19,633 nt of DNA. Source: DATJHM01 sp035493895. Lineage in GTDB: Bacteria; Chloroflexota; Ktedonobacteria; Ktedonobacterales; Ktedonobacteraceae. Where the stretch lies: contig DATJHM010000014.1 in the NCBI GenBank assembly GCA_035493895.1, positions 1-19,633 on the forward strand, read 5' to 3'. The translations under genes were made by a program, and so were the position numbers. Below, in pieces: positions 1-7,659 of the stretch; positions within the stretch are counted from its first letter, which is position 1; each line of letters begins with the position of its first letter. The notes beneath the pieces are model-generated. The model saw nothing but the letters and a program-made list of their open reading frames with translations, searched no databases and was not told the origin of the DNA.

Positions 1-104
1 GGCAAACCTCCCACCTCGTCGTCGCCCCGGTCGCAGACAACAGCGACTCTACGGGATTGATGGAAGATAACGCCTCTACGGGGCAATGAACAGCATCAAT
101 CCGC
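1..104. other. Left edge, no gene seen
   Basis: This is the short stretch downstream of the transporter stop. It holds two copies of the 9-mer CTCTACGGG, about 25 bp apart near positions 49 and 74. I see no reading frame or hairpin of note. The repeat may continue outside the window, but two short copies are weak evidence. Confidence 0.3.
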
Positions 105-1442
105 TCAGGGTACTTCAGTGACAAGAGAGGATTCTGGAACTGGCGTTTCATCCTCGAGCGGCTCGATCGCATTCTTAGCATTCACCAGCAAAATGGTAAA
201 CGCACCGATAACAAGCAAAACCGATCCTACCGCGAAGCCTGGAAACCATGATCCGGTACTTTGTGCCAGATAGGCGAAGGTAAGAGGAGCAACGATACTG
301 GCAATACCACTCCCGGTATTCATCACACTCGAAACGCTGCCGCTAAAGTGTTCGCCACCCAGATCCATCGAGATAGCCCAGCAGACGGAGACTGCGCATT
401 CAAGCATGAACAATGCGCCGATGGTCAAGATTTCCGAAAGGAGCGCGCTCGCCACCAGGGCAGAAGGCACCACAAAAGCAACGGTGCCCACAAATGAGAT
501 GACGATCAGGCTGCGGCGCGCAAAATTGAGGTTGCCCGTTTTCCTGTAGAGCGCATCACAGGCCCATCCGCCCGCGAAGTCTCCAAGGATTCCTCCAACC
601 AGGGGAAGGCTGGCGACAATACCAAGCTGTGCAAATGAGAAGTGCCTTCCTTCAGTCAGGTAGGTGGGAAGCCAGGTGAGATAGATCCAGAGCGTGTAAC
701 CATAGGTGAAGTACGTGAACGTCAAAGCCCAGACATCTTTACTTCTCAAAATTCTGCGCCAGGGTATCACAGGCTTCGTTTCACGCAATTCCCTGCCCGA
801 ACGGATAATCGCCATCTCACTCTCGTTGACAGCGGCAATTTCAGCAGGTTTATCACGGAAGAAGAGGAAGAAACAAATTGCCCACACAAATCCCAGAATC
901 CCAAGGAGATAAAATGCCCAGCGCCATCCTCCGAAGAAAATCACGATAGCGACGATTACCGGCGCGGCGAAAGCGGCCCCCAGGCGTGAAGCAGCGTGTG
1001 TCGTCCCCTGTAAAATGCCGCGATTGGTCGGCGGGAACCACGACGCAAGCGCACGTGTCGCGACAGGAAAGCCGCCCGCTTCTCCAAGGCCAAATAAGAG
1101 CCGAACAATGAAGAGAGAGGCGAATGTTGAAACGATGCCGGTCAGGATCGTAAAAGCCGACCACCATCCCATCAATATAGCAAGCACCCTGCGTGGCCCA
1201 AAACGATCACCGAGCGAACCGCCAATGATCTGAAAAAGGGCGTACGTGTAGGCAAATGCGGAGAAAATGAGCCCCATGGTTACTTTATCGAAGTGAAATT
1301 CCTGAATCATCTTTGGCGCGGTGACAGAGATGGTAACACGATCCAGATAGGAGATGAAATACAACAGACAGATACCTGCGAGGACAACGTAGCGGACTTT
1401 GCCTGGCTTGCCAATCGACGTTCGATTCGTTTGCACATTCAT
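105..1442 (-). CDS. MFS transporter, anion:cation symporter (ACS) family
   Basis: The 445-residue protein has the length and hydrophobic pattern of a 12-helix major facilitator. The N-terminal half shows the ACS signature: YLDRVTISVTAPKM in helix 1, the loop 2-3 motif GGSLGDRFGPRRV, and RLLFGLGEAGGFPVATRAL with a following SWFPPTNRG. ACS members import organic anions such as hexuronates, galactonate, phthalate or tartrate by proton symport at the inner membrane; the substrate cannot be read from sequence. The ATG start is supported by an AGGAGG box about 9 nt upstream. It lies 108 bp downstream of the aminotransferase on the same strand with no terminator between, so the two are probably co-transcribed and the substrate may feed or leave a glyoxylate or amino acid pathway (inference). 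Confidence 0.88.
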   Translation of the reverse strand: MNVQTNRTSIGKPGKVRYVVLAGICLLYFISYLDRVTISVTAPKMIQEFHFDKVTMGLIFSAFAYTYALFQIIGGSLGDRFGPRRVLAILMGWWSAFTILTGIVSTFASLFIVRLLFGLGEAGGFPVATRALASWFPPTNRGILQGTTHAASRLGAAFAAPVIVAIVIFFGGWRWAFYLLGILGFVWAICFFLFFRDKPAEIAAVNESEMAIIRSGRELRETKPVIPWRRILRSKDVWALTFTYFTYGYTLWIYLTWLPTYLTEGRHFSFAQLGIVASLPLVGGILGDFAGGWACDALYRKTGNLNFARRSLIVISFVGTVAFVVPSALVASALLSEILTIGALFMLECAVSVCWAISMDLGGEHFSGSVSSVMNTGSGIASIVAPLTFAYLAQSTGSWFPGFAVGSVLLVIGAFTILLVNAKNAIEPLEDETPVPESSLVTEVP

Positions 1443-1550
1443 TGTGCTTCTCCTCCTGAAGATAGTGCCTTTGTAACAAGCAACACATCGATCTCGACTA
1501 TGAGAGGGTAAGAGGAACGTGATCTCTGGAATATCCTATCCCAGCCTGGC

Positions 1551-2738
1551 TTACGATACGATGATAGCCACCTCCTGGCGGTTTGTCAGAAAGTCGAGCG
1601 CAGCCGAGATCCCATCCTGGTGTGGGATGCCAGCGAGCGTCAACCCCATTTGAACGCCACACAGCGTTCCCGCTAACATTAATTCGTTAAAATCTCCCAG
1701 GTGCCCGATGCGAAATATTTTTCCTTTCAGGCGACCAAGTCCTGTCCCCAGGGACATGTCATAGCGCTCAAGAACTATCTCACGCATAGTATCAGCGTCA
1801 TATTCATCGGGGACAACAATAGTGGTAAGTGTGTTCGAATACTCTTGTGGATTCTGGCACAGGATTTCGAGTCCCCAGGCGCGAACAGCGCGACGCGTCG
1901 CCTCCGCCAGCCGAGCATGGCGCGCGAAGACGGCTGGCAGACCTTCTTCGTGCAACATCGCAATTGCTTCATGCAGCCCATACAGTAAGTTCGTTGCCGG
2001 AGTATATGGGTACGATCCCTGCTGATTGGCCGCGAGAATCTCTTTCCAGGACCAGTATGATTTTGGCAACCGTGCGTGCTGCGAAGCCGCAAGCGCCTTA
2101 GCCGAGATGGCATTGAAGCTGAGGCCCGGAGGGAGCATCAATCCCTTCTGCGAACCACCGACGGTGACGTCAACCCCCCACGCATCATGGCGATAGTCGA
2201 TTGAGGCAAGGGATGAGATGGTATCGACCATAAAAAGCGCCGGGTGTCCAGATCGATCAATCGCGGCGCGAATTTCAGGGATACGGCTGGTAACCCCGGT
2301 CGAGGTTTCGTTATGAACAACCATGAGCGCACGAATACGATGCGCCTGATCCTGCGTAAGCAACCCCTCAACAGTCGCAGGATCAACTCCGTGTCGCCAA
2401 TCGCCAGGAACAAATTGAACATCGAGTCCGAGGTTCTGAGCCATGGAACGCCAGAGTGTCGCGAAGTGACCTGTCTCAAACATAAGCACACGGTCACCGG
2501 GAGAAAACGTGTTCACCAGGGCCGCTTCCCACGCGCCAGTACCCGAGCCAGGATAGATAATGACAGGCTGCGACGTCTGAAAGATCGTCTTAATGCCAGC
2601 AAGCACCTCATGTACAAGCTGGCTAAACGTTGGACCTCTGTGATCAATCGTTGGCCGATCAATGGCCCGAAGAATGCGATCCGGGACATTCGTGGGGCCG
2701 GGGATTTGGAGAAAATGTCGTCCGCTGTGATAAGTCAT
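1551..2738 (-). CDS. PLP-dependent aminotransferase, alanine/serine-glyoxylate type
   Basis: The 395-residue fold-type I aminotransferase is of class V. It opens with FLQIPGPTNVPDRIL and the RGPTF motif typical of the alanine-glyoxylate, serine-glyoxylate and ureidoglycine-glyoxylate (PucG-like) group. The PLP lysine is Lys198 in GGSQKGLMLPPG, and the cofactor-stacking region HNETSTGV is present. The family moves an amino group from alanine, serine or ureidoglycine to glyoxylate in the cytoplasm; which donor is used here cannot be decided. The frame stays open 87 bp further upstream, but I choose the ATG at 2738. A GGGGGA box lies 6 nt before it, the upstream residues are unlike the family, and a promoter lies at 2815-2844. 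It is the first gene of a probable two-gene operon with the MFS transporter. Confidence 0.87.
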   Translation of the reverse strand: MTYHSGRHFLQIPGPTNVPDRILRAIDRPTIDHRGPTFSQLVHEVLAGIKTIFQTSQPVIIYPGSGTGAWEAALVNTFSPGDRVLMFETGHFATLWRSMAQNLGLDVQFVPGDWRHGVDPATVEGLLTQDQAHRIRALMVVHNETSTGVTSRIPEIRAAIDRSGHPALFMVDTISSLASIDYRHDAWGVDVTVGGSQKGLMLPPGLSFNAISAKALAASQHARLPKSYWSWKEILAANQQGSYPYTPATNLLYGLHEAIAMLHEEGLPAVFARHARLAEATRRAVRAWGLEILCQNPQEYSNTLTTIVVPDEYDADTMREIVLERYDMSLGTGLGRLKGKIFRIGHLGDFNELMLAGTLCGVQMGLTLAGIPHQDGISAALDFLTNRQEVAIIVS

Positions 2739-2814
2739 ACAAGATCCCCCAAAAACGGCAACAGAAAAATCCAGATAATTCCACAATCCAGAATCTTCTA
2801 TCCACCTGATGGAA

Positions 2815-2844
2815 ATGATACACAAGCAATAGTATATCTGTCAA
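2815..2844 (-). promoter_or_regulatory. Sigma-70-type promoter for the aminotransferase operon
   Basis: Read on the minus strand, a perfect TTGACA (2839-2844) is followed after 18 bp by TATCAT (2815-2820), a five-of-six match to the -10 consensus. It leaves a leader of about 70 nt before the ATG at 2738. This also supports the shorter start for the aminotransferase, because the longer frame would begin within about 10 bp of the -10 box. Confidence 0.6.
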
Positions 2845-3092
2845 GTAGATAATGGGAAATCAGCTTTCAGGCTCGTTTTTCTCCCCCAGCCAGCCACAGT
2901 GGACACACAAAAAATAGAGACCGATACTACCCACACCATAGACACGCTCTCCTATCTCTCTGTCCAGGACAGGAAAATCTCTGTCGCAAAATGTATCACG
3001 TATCCTGAGGGCATAGTGTAACGGTCATCAGAGAGCGAGAACAGAGCGTTCATGTTGCGGCTTCTGGAAAACAACACATTGGAGTGGGAAGA

Positions 3093-3200
3093 ATGAAGGG
3101 CAAGCGCTACCTGCCCACTGTCAATTGGGAAGCAGTAAGACGGCAATTGATGCCGCGATACAGCCATTCCAGAGATGATATCTGGAGACAGGAGCGTTAG
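3093..3200 (+). CDS. Possible small basic protein, 35 aa
   Basis: An ATG at 3093 opens a 35-codon frame beginning MKGKRYLPTVNWEAVRRQL and ending DDIWRQER, a strongly basic peptide. A GGAG lies about 8 nt upstream. Its start overlaps, as ATGA, the stop of a still shorter frame (MLRLLENNTLEWEE, from the ATG at 3052), the arrangement of translational coupling. I do not recognise either peptide. This could equally be chance or the remnant of a small DNA-binding protein. Confidence 0.22.
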   Translation: MKGKRYLPTVNWEAVRRQLMPRYSHSRDDIWRQER

Positions 3201-3234
3201 ATCTGCTGTCAATATTCCCATAGCTCATATCTCT

Positions 3235-3272
3235 GCTATATCAGAATTTATATGACGATTCACTGATATAGC
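3235..3272. terminator. 10-bp inverted repeat downstream of the DUF5348-like gene
   Basis: GCTATATCAG (3235-3244) and CTGATATAGC (3263-3272) pair perfectly over 10 bp with an 18-base loop. The arms extend outward by a further TCTCT/AGAGA match if a two-base bulge is allowed. It lies 12 bp past the stop of the minus-strand gene at 3284, where a terminator would be expected. No clear T-run follows on either strand, so a binding site or small repeat element is the alternative. Confidence 0.35.
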
Positions 3273-3283
3273 AAAGAGACAGG

Positions 3284-3580
3284 CTACATTTTCGGAATCT
3301 GATGATGGGCCTCAGATGGCGAGTGAGCAACAAGAGGTTTTTCGCTAAAACATGCCTGTAATCCAGCACAGAGACGAATACCGACCGCATCAAGGGTCTG
3401 CATATACCAGCCATGTGTATCCTTGTTGACCTGTCCAGGAATCCAATAGCCAAAGACGCGCAGCTCCAGCCAGTCACCCGGTTTCAGTGCCCGCCCATTC
3501 AATTCTAAAACATTATTCTGATGAGAAATGAGAGACGCAGAAGCTTCAAAGCTATGCCTTACACGAGTTTCAATCATCAT
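3284..3580 (-). CDS. DUF5348-like small protein
   Basis: The 98-residue product has a compact core at about residues 28-75. LNGRALKPGDWLELRVFGYW and IPGQV are followed by a HGWYMQTL strand and GIRLCAGLQACF. Pairs of Gly-Asp-x-Leu and Trp-Tyr strands of this kind fit DUF5348-like beta-barrel proteins, small cytoplasmic proteins of unknown function often found beside mobile or accessory genes. The frame runs open to a TTG at 3679 (131 aa). I prefer the ATG pair at 3580/3577 because GAGGTAAGG lies directly before it, while the TTG has no ribosome site. The C-terminal 20 residues are polar and probably unstructured. The family call is from memory of motif pattern only. Confidence 0.55.
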   Translation of the reverse strand: MMIETRVRHSFEASASLISHQNNVLELNGRALKPGDWLELRVFGYWIPGQVNKDTHGWYMQTLDAVGIRLCAGLQACFSEKPLVAHSPSEAHHQIPKM

Positions 3581-3888
3581 CCTTACCTCATACAGTGATT
3601 GTTCGGTCCATACCGAATAAGACTTATCTCTCTCACGTATACCAGCAAAAAAACGTTTCACTGTGATGACGACTGACAAGGGAGATCATCTTTCACTATT
3701 ACTTTGAGGTCGAGAAATTTTCAGTTTTTAATGTACTGCAAGTCAACTCGGAAACGCCGAAAATGGCGCAAAAGTTCCCCTGCTAGCGAATGAGCAAAAT
3801 ATGTCTTCGGGCAAATATACCTATACGTATCCCATATTTGCCATAAAAGCAGATTGTCTCCGCCTGATGATTGTCTTGCAAGACGCAG
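3581..3888. promoter_or_regulatory. Leader region of the DUF5348-like gene with dyad
   Basis: The stretch separates two minus-strand genes. TTCGGTCCATACCGAA (3602-3617) is a 6-bp perfect dyad with a 4-base spacer, about 22 bp upstream of the preferred start at 3580, and so is placed like an operator or leader hairpin. A TTGACT is visible on the minus strand further upstream, but I find no convincing -10 partner. The part near 3783-3888 is AT-rich without a recognisable terminator for the gene ending at 3889. Confidence 0.35.
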
Positions 3889-4902
3889 CTAGTACCAACC
3901 CCAGGGCTGACTTCGATCGACGTCGGAAGCGCCTGTATAGGTAAATTGGGTATCGTAGAGGTGTCCATTGCTGAGATACCATCCAGCCAACGCACCAATT
4001 TCATCCGAATATTGTACCAGCCAACTCTCACTTGCGCCGGTCACAAACCCGGTATTGTATCCTATCAGCGAGTGCCTCAACCATTCAGTTCCGGTATATC
4101 CTGCCGCCTTTGCCTGTTTACTATAGTGGATGAGGTGACGAATGCCCATATAAATAGAGATCCCCGGATCGTAAAAGTTTTGTGGCACGAATGAAAATTG
4201 CGTCATCTCTGGCACATCGGTTTCGGGCAGATAATTCGGGTTAGCATCCGCATACGCGGTCTCGGCCGCTTGAAGCGCGCCGTAGGAATGTGCGGGTCCG
4301 CTCCCGGTCTCCAGTCCGGCATTCAGCGTCGATTCACGCGAGGACATTCCCAGAAAGAACGCGTATGCCTTCTCTTTGGTACTAAAGCCAAGGTCTTTTT
4401 GGATCACACTCCAACTTCCATCCACCTCTTTTTCGATTAACAACTTTACCTGCTGCTTGCTCAGCGCGCTTGCCCCGGCCTGGATCGCGGATACTGATGT
4501 GCCTGCCGCAAAATAACGATAAGGGGTGCTACCGCCTGGCTGAGGGGATGGCGTTGGTGTTGGCTGAGGAGGATGGGTTGGCGTGGCGCTCGGAGTTGAC
4601 GGTGGGGTCGGGACAGCAGTCGGGCTCGGCTGAGATCCCTTTGTGGGGGCGACCGTTGGCGCAGGCAGAACTGCTTTCTGGCCTGTGGGAGCTGATCCTT
4701 GATGAGGGAAATAAAGCGGAGCACCAGGCGTCGCTGCCGGGGACGCCCCTTGCGACTGCATGCCCATACTCGATATACCCGAGTGCTGCACCTGATTATT
4801 CGTGTGTGTTTTTGCGGCGCTGGCAATCTGGTTGATCAGGACAATGCCCAAACAGAGGAGTACGATGCTGGCAATAAGGATGATCAGCTTCTTATTTTTC
4901 AT
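3889..4902 (-). CDS. Membrane-anchored lytic transglycosylase-like protein with proline-rich stalk
   Basis: The 337-residue protein begins with a short basic segment (MKNKKL) and one hydrophobic helix at about 6-27. A low-complexity Pro/Ser/Thr/Gln stalk follows to about 125, then a globular C-terminal domain. That domain resembles lysozyme-like/SLT transglycosylases: SSRESTLNAG with candidate catalytic Glu190, then SYGALQ at about 206-211, which matches the SxGLMQ-type substrate motif, and a GIRHL helix. The likely role is cleavage of peptidoglycan outside the membrane, held off the surface by the stalk. The frame opens at a TTG at 4914; I prefer the ATG at 4902. The ribosome site is weak. 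It may instead be a non-catalytic wall-binding relative, since the usual downstream motifs are only loosely conserved. Confidence 0.72.
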   Translation of the reverse strand: MKNKKLIILIASIVLLCLGIVLINQIASAAKTHTNNQVQHSGISSMGMQSQGASPAATPGAPLYFPHQGSAPTGQKAVLPAPTVAPTKGSQPSPTAVPTPPSTPSATPTHPPQPTPTPSPQPGGSTPYRYFAAGTSVSAIQAGASALSKQQVKLLIEKEVDGSWSVIQKDLGFSTKEKAYAFFLGMSSRESTLNAGLETGSGPAHSYGALQAAETAYADANPNYLPETDVPEMTQFSFVPQNFYDPGISIYMGIRHLIHYSKQAKAAGYTGTEWLRHSLIGYNTGFVTGASESWLVQYSDEIGALAGWYLSNGHLYDTQFTYTGASDVDRSQPWGWY

Positions 4903-5314
4903 GCGTCCATGCAAGCATTGTTATCCACTTCTGACAGCAATGAACAATGCCTCGCTCCTTTCATCCCTGAACAATATACATTGACATAGAAGAATACTCT
5001 CTTGTTGATACAGACGCAGGAGGATATTCTCCAATATCATCGCTGGTACTTTTTGAAACCAGTATGTGTCATGCCTTACCAACGTAGAACGTGTCACATG
5101 CAGATAAGAATACGCTCCCATTTTGCTAGATCAAAAGGGATGGGGCAATTTTCTTCTTGAAGAGATGCAGGCTTGAGGCATGACAGGATGAGCTTCAAGA
5201 CTTGTCAAGTCGTGTTACTGAGCATAAGATAGAAAGAACCATAGAAGAGATATCTTCCCTCTCGTGCTTTTGCAAAAGCGCATGGAAATTTTGAAAAGGA
5301 ATTCAGGGTAAGAC
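4903..5314. promoter_or_regulatory. Divergent control region between the transglycosylase-like and GMC genes
   Basis: The 412-bp space between divergent genes contains several dyads. GGAGGATATTCTCC (5019-5032) is imperfect. TCTTGAAG (5155-5162) and CTTCAAGA (5193-5200) are perfect inverted 8-mers 30 bp apart. The 13-bp palindrome GACTTGTCAAGTC (5199-5211) overlaps the -35 box listed below. This density suggests a regulated promoter for the oxidoreductase. No open frame here looks real. Confidence 0.45.
5202..5230 (+). promoter_or_regulatory. Promoter with overlapping palindromic operator candidate
   Basis: TTGTCA (5202-5207) and TAAGAT (5225-5230) are spaced by exactly 17 bp on the plus strand, about 85 bp upstream of the GMC start. 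The -35 hexamer lies inside the perfect palindrome GACTTGTCAAGTC (5199-5211). A dimeric repressor bound there would block RNA polymerase. The promoter is a moderate consensus match; the regulator is not in the window. Confidence 0.45.
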
Positions 5315-7453
5315 ATGGCTATACATGAGGATCAAACCCTCCAGGCACTGGTGGATCGTATTCTTCCTGCCGATGAGTATGCTTCTGGCTGGCAGGCTGG
5401 CGTTGGTGACTTTCTTCAGCGCATCCTCACCACCGATCTTGCAAGCAGCGTATCATTCGTTATGGACGGCCTGAAGCTGGTGCAACAGGAGTCTCATGCT
5501 CGTCACAATCATACCGATTTCGCACATCTTCCTCCTGAAGCACAGGATGCACTCATCGCAGACCTGTTAGCGGACAAGATCAGTGTTGATTGGACAGTGT
5601 CAGCAACTGCATTTATCAATTTGATTATTCGGCTCAGTATCCAGGGATTTTATGGTGATCCAGAAAATGGCGGCAACCGCGATGCCCTGGCCTGGGAAAT
5701 GATCAAGTATCATCTGGAACAAAAAGCTACCTCCTGGCCGATGCTTGATACCACACCACTACCGACCATATCCTGGGAGGCGCTTCATAACCACTATGAA
5801 ATTATCGTCGTCGGGGCGGGTGCCGGTGGTGGAGTCGCCGCCTGTACGCTTGCCGAAGCCGGGCATCGTGTGCTCCTCATCGAGCGCGGCGACTGGCTCA
5901 CGGCGGCGATGACGCTTCGTCGCGATCATCTGCGCAACCAGCGCACGATGCAGGGCTACGATACGCCAGCAGGTCCACCGTCCGCAGGCAATCCTCGCGT
6001 CTACGAGACATCCGCCGGAGCCGCTATCGTGCCCCCAACGGATTATCGCTGGAGTAACAACGCCATGACGGTCGGCGGGGGAACACGCGTCTTCGGCGCG
6101 CAGGCATGGCGCTTCTGTCCCGAAGACTTCCGCATGGCCAGTATGTATGGCGTGCCCGCAGGCAGTTCGCTGGCCGATTGGCCGATATCGTACGAAGAGC
6201 TGGCACCATACTATGATCGCGCAGAATGGGAGCTCGGCGTGTCTGGCGATCCGGCAGGCAATCGTTTTGCCGGTCGACGCAGCCGGAATTATCCCATGCC
6301 TCCGCTTCAAAGCGGTACCGCCACGGCAATACTGAGCAAAGGCGCGCAGGCGTTGCACTGGAATAGCAGCCCGGTCCCATTACTGATCAACTCGATGGCA
6401 CGCGATGGGCGCGCAGCCTGCCTTCACTGCGGCACCTGCGTTGGCTTTGGCTGTCCCGCTGAAGCGAAAAATGGCACACACAACACCGTCATTCCACGCG
6501 CTATCGCCACGGGTCGTTGCGATATTCTCATCAACACCCAGGTCGAACGGCTCATGACGAATAGCGATGGCGTGGTAACAGGCGTCTCCATCGCGACGGA
6601 TGCAGAAAATGGCAGCATCCGACGACGTACCGTAGATGCTGACCACGTCGTACTCTCTGCGGGAGCCATTGAGACCGCTCGCCTTCTGCTGAATAGCACT
6701 TCGCAGCGGGAACCCCATGGCATCGGCAATCAGCATGATCAGGTCGGGCGCAACTTACAGGGGCACGTCTATACCGGCGCGCTCGGCATATTTGATGAGC
6801 CCGTACAGGATTGCTTCGGACCTGGACCAGCGATCTCGCTCAACGATTACCGCCATTACAATGAGAACATCATCGGCGGTGGCATGCTGGCAAACGAGTT
6901 TGTCTCCACGCCGCTCGCAACCTGGCAGGAACTTACCGCGGCGCATCTTATTCCACGCTGGGGTCTTGCAGGCAAGCAAGGGATGCGCGATCTGTATAGC
7001 CGCATCTTGCTTATCAAGGGACCAATCCAGGAAGTGCCCAATCCCGAGGCACGTGTGACCATAGATCCTGAGGTTCGCGACAGATTCGGTGTGCCCGTTG
7101 CGCGCCTCAGTGGGAATATCCATCCAGAGGATTATCTCACGGCGAACTTTATGGCGCAGAAAGCCGCCGAATGGCTCACAGCGAGCGGGGCAAAGACGGT
7201 GGTGTCTCTTACCAGAAAACCCGGCGAAGGCCCCAGTGGCGGTCAGCATCAAGCCGGTACCTGCCGTATGGGCACCGATCCAGCCACCTCTGTAACCGAT
7301 AAATGGGGCAAGGTCTGGGGACACGACAATGTGCACATTGCCGATGGATCGCTACATGTCACAAACGGCGGCGTCAACCCGGTGCTCACGATCCTGGCTA
7401 ATGCCTACCGTATCAGTGAGCATCTCGCCAGCACGCTCGCAACGCCAGAATAA
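5315..7453 (+). CDS. GMC-family FAD oxidoreductase fused to gluconate-dehydrogenase-subunit-3-like domain
   Basis: The 712-residue protein has two parts. Residues 1 to about 150 resemble the small subunit 3 of gluconate 2-dehydrogenase (LVDRILPADEYASGW early, GFYGDPENGGNRDALAW late). From about 160 a GMC catalytic chain begins with the FAD loop VVGAGAGGGVAACTLAEAG and LLIERGDW. A cysteine cluster C369-x2-C372-x2-C375-x4-C380-P lies in the middle, and HQAGTCRMG with GGVNPVLTILANAYR provides the C-terminal His/Asn active-site pair. Members oxidise sugars, sugar acids or alcohols and pass electrons to a quinone or cytochrome. The small and catalytic subunits are separate polypeptides in the classical three-subunit enzyme. 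There is no Tat or Sec signal, so it is probably cytoplasmic. A ribosome site (AAGGA/AGGG) precedes the ATG. Confidence 0.87.
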   Translation: MAIHEDQTLQALVDRILPADEYASGWQAGVGDFLQRILTTDLASSVSFVMDGLKLVQQESHARHNHTDFAHLPPEAQDALIADLLADKISVDWTVSATAFINLIIRLSIQGFYGDPENGGNRDALAWEMIKYHLEQKATSWPMLDTTPLPTISWEALHNHYEIIVVGAGAGGGVAACTLAEAGHRVLLIERGDWLTAAMTLRRDHLRNQRTMQGYDTPAGPPSAGNPRVYETSAGAAIVPPTDYRWSNNAMTVGGGTRVFGAQAWRFCPEDFRMASMYGVPAGSSLADWPISYEELAPYYDRAEWELGVSGDPAGNRFAGRRSRNYPMPPLQSGTATAILSKGAQALHWNSSPVPLLINSMARDGRAACLHCGTCVGFGCPAEAKNGTHNTVIPRAIATGRCDILINTQVERLMTNSDGVVTGVSIATDAENGSIRRRTVDADHVVLSAGAIETARLLLNSTSQREPHGIGNQHDQVGRNLQGHVYTGALGIFDEPVQDCFGPGPAISLNDYRHYNENIIGGGMLANEFVSTPLATWQELTAAHLIPRWGLAGKQGMRDLYSRILLIKGPIQEVPNPEARVTIDPEVRDRFGVPVARLSGNIHPEDYLTANFMAQKAAEWLTASGAKTVVSLTRKPGEGPSGGQHQAGTCRMGTDPATSVTDKWGKVWGHDNVHIADGSLHVTNGGVNPVLTILANAYRISEHLASTLATPE

Positions 7454-7630
7454 GCGTCTTCTTGTGGCTCATTCACGAGATGCATCTATCATGGGTTTAT
7501 CTCCGCCAGAAACGATCCTGGTCATCAGATGCTTTCCTGCCAGAGGAGAACGTCTGGAGAAGGGCAGGAGTAAGCACGTCCAGCATGAAGGCCATCGCTG
7601 CGATATTTTCGCCTGGTCCTTTTTTAACAA

Positions 7631-7658
7631 GGGTACCAAATTGGTACCCTCTTTTTTT
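7631..7658 (+). terminator. Intrinsic terminator between convergent genes
   Basis: GGGTACCAAATTGGTACCC (7631-7649) forms a stem of eight GC-rich base pairs with a three-base loop and is followed by TCTTTTTTT, the textbook plus-strand terminator for the GMC gene about 180 bp upstream. On the minus strand it lies 11 bp past the monooxygenase stop and is followed by TTGTT, so it may also work weakly in that direction. Confidence 0.8.
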
Positions 7659-7659
7659 A

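Larger units (their letters stand above)
2845..3283. other. Intergenic region with a small ORF and a dyad
   Basis: No gene of ordinary length is convincing here. It holds a possible 35-residue plus-strand ORF (3093-3200) and a long inverted repeat (3235-3272), each listed separately. A minus-strand open frame at 2952-3221 has no ribosome site, no recognisable motif and an unconvincing composition, so I leave it out. Confidence 0.4.

Noticed and set aside
49..83. Repeat array at the left edge
   Set aside because: Only two copies of a 9-mer are visible; too little to call a repeat family.
5759..7336. Long minus-strand frames opposite the GMC gene (199 and 193 codons)
   Set aside because: They are antisense shadows of a well-supported coding sequence, without ribosome sites or motifs.
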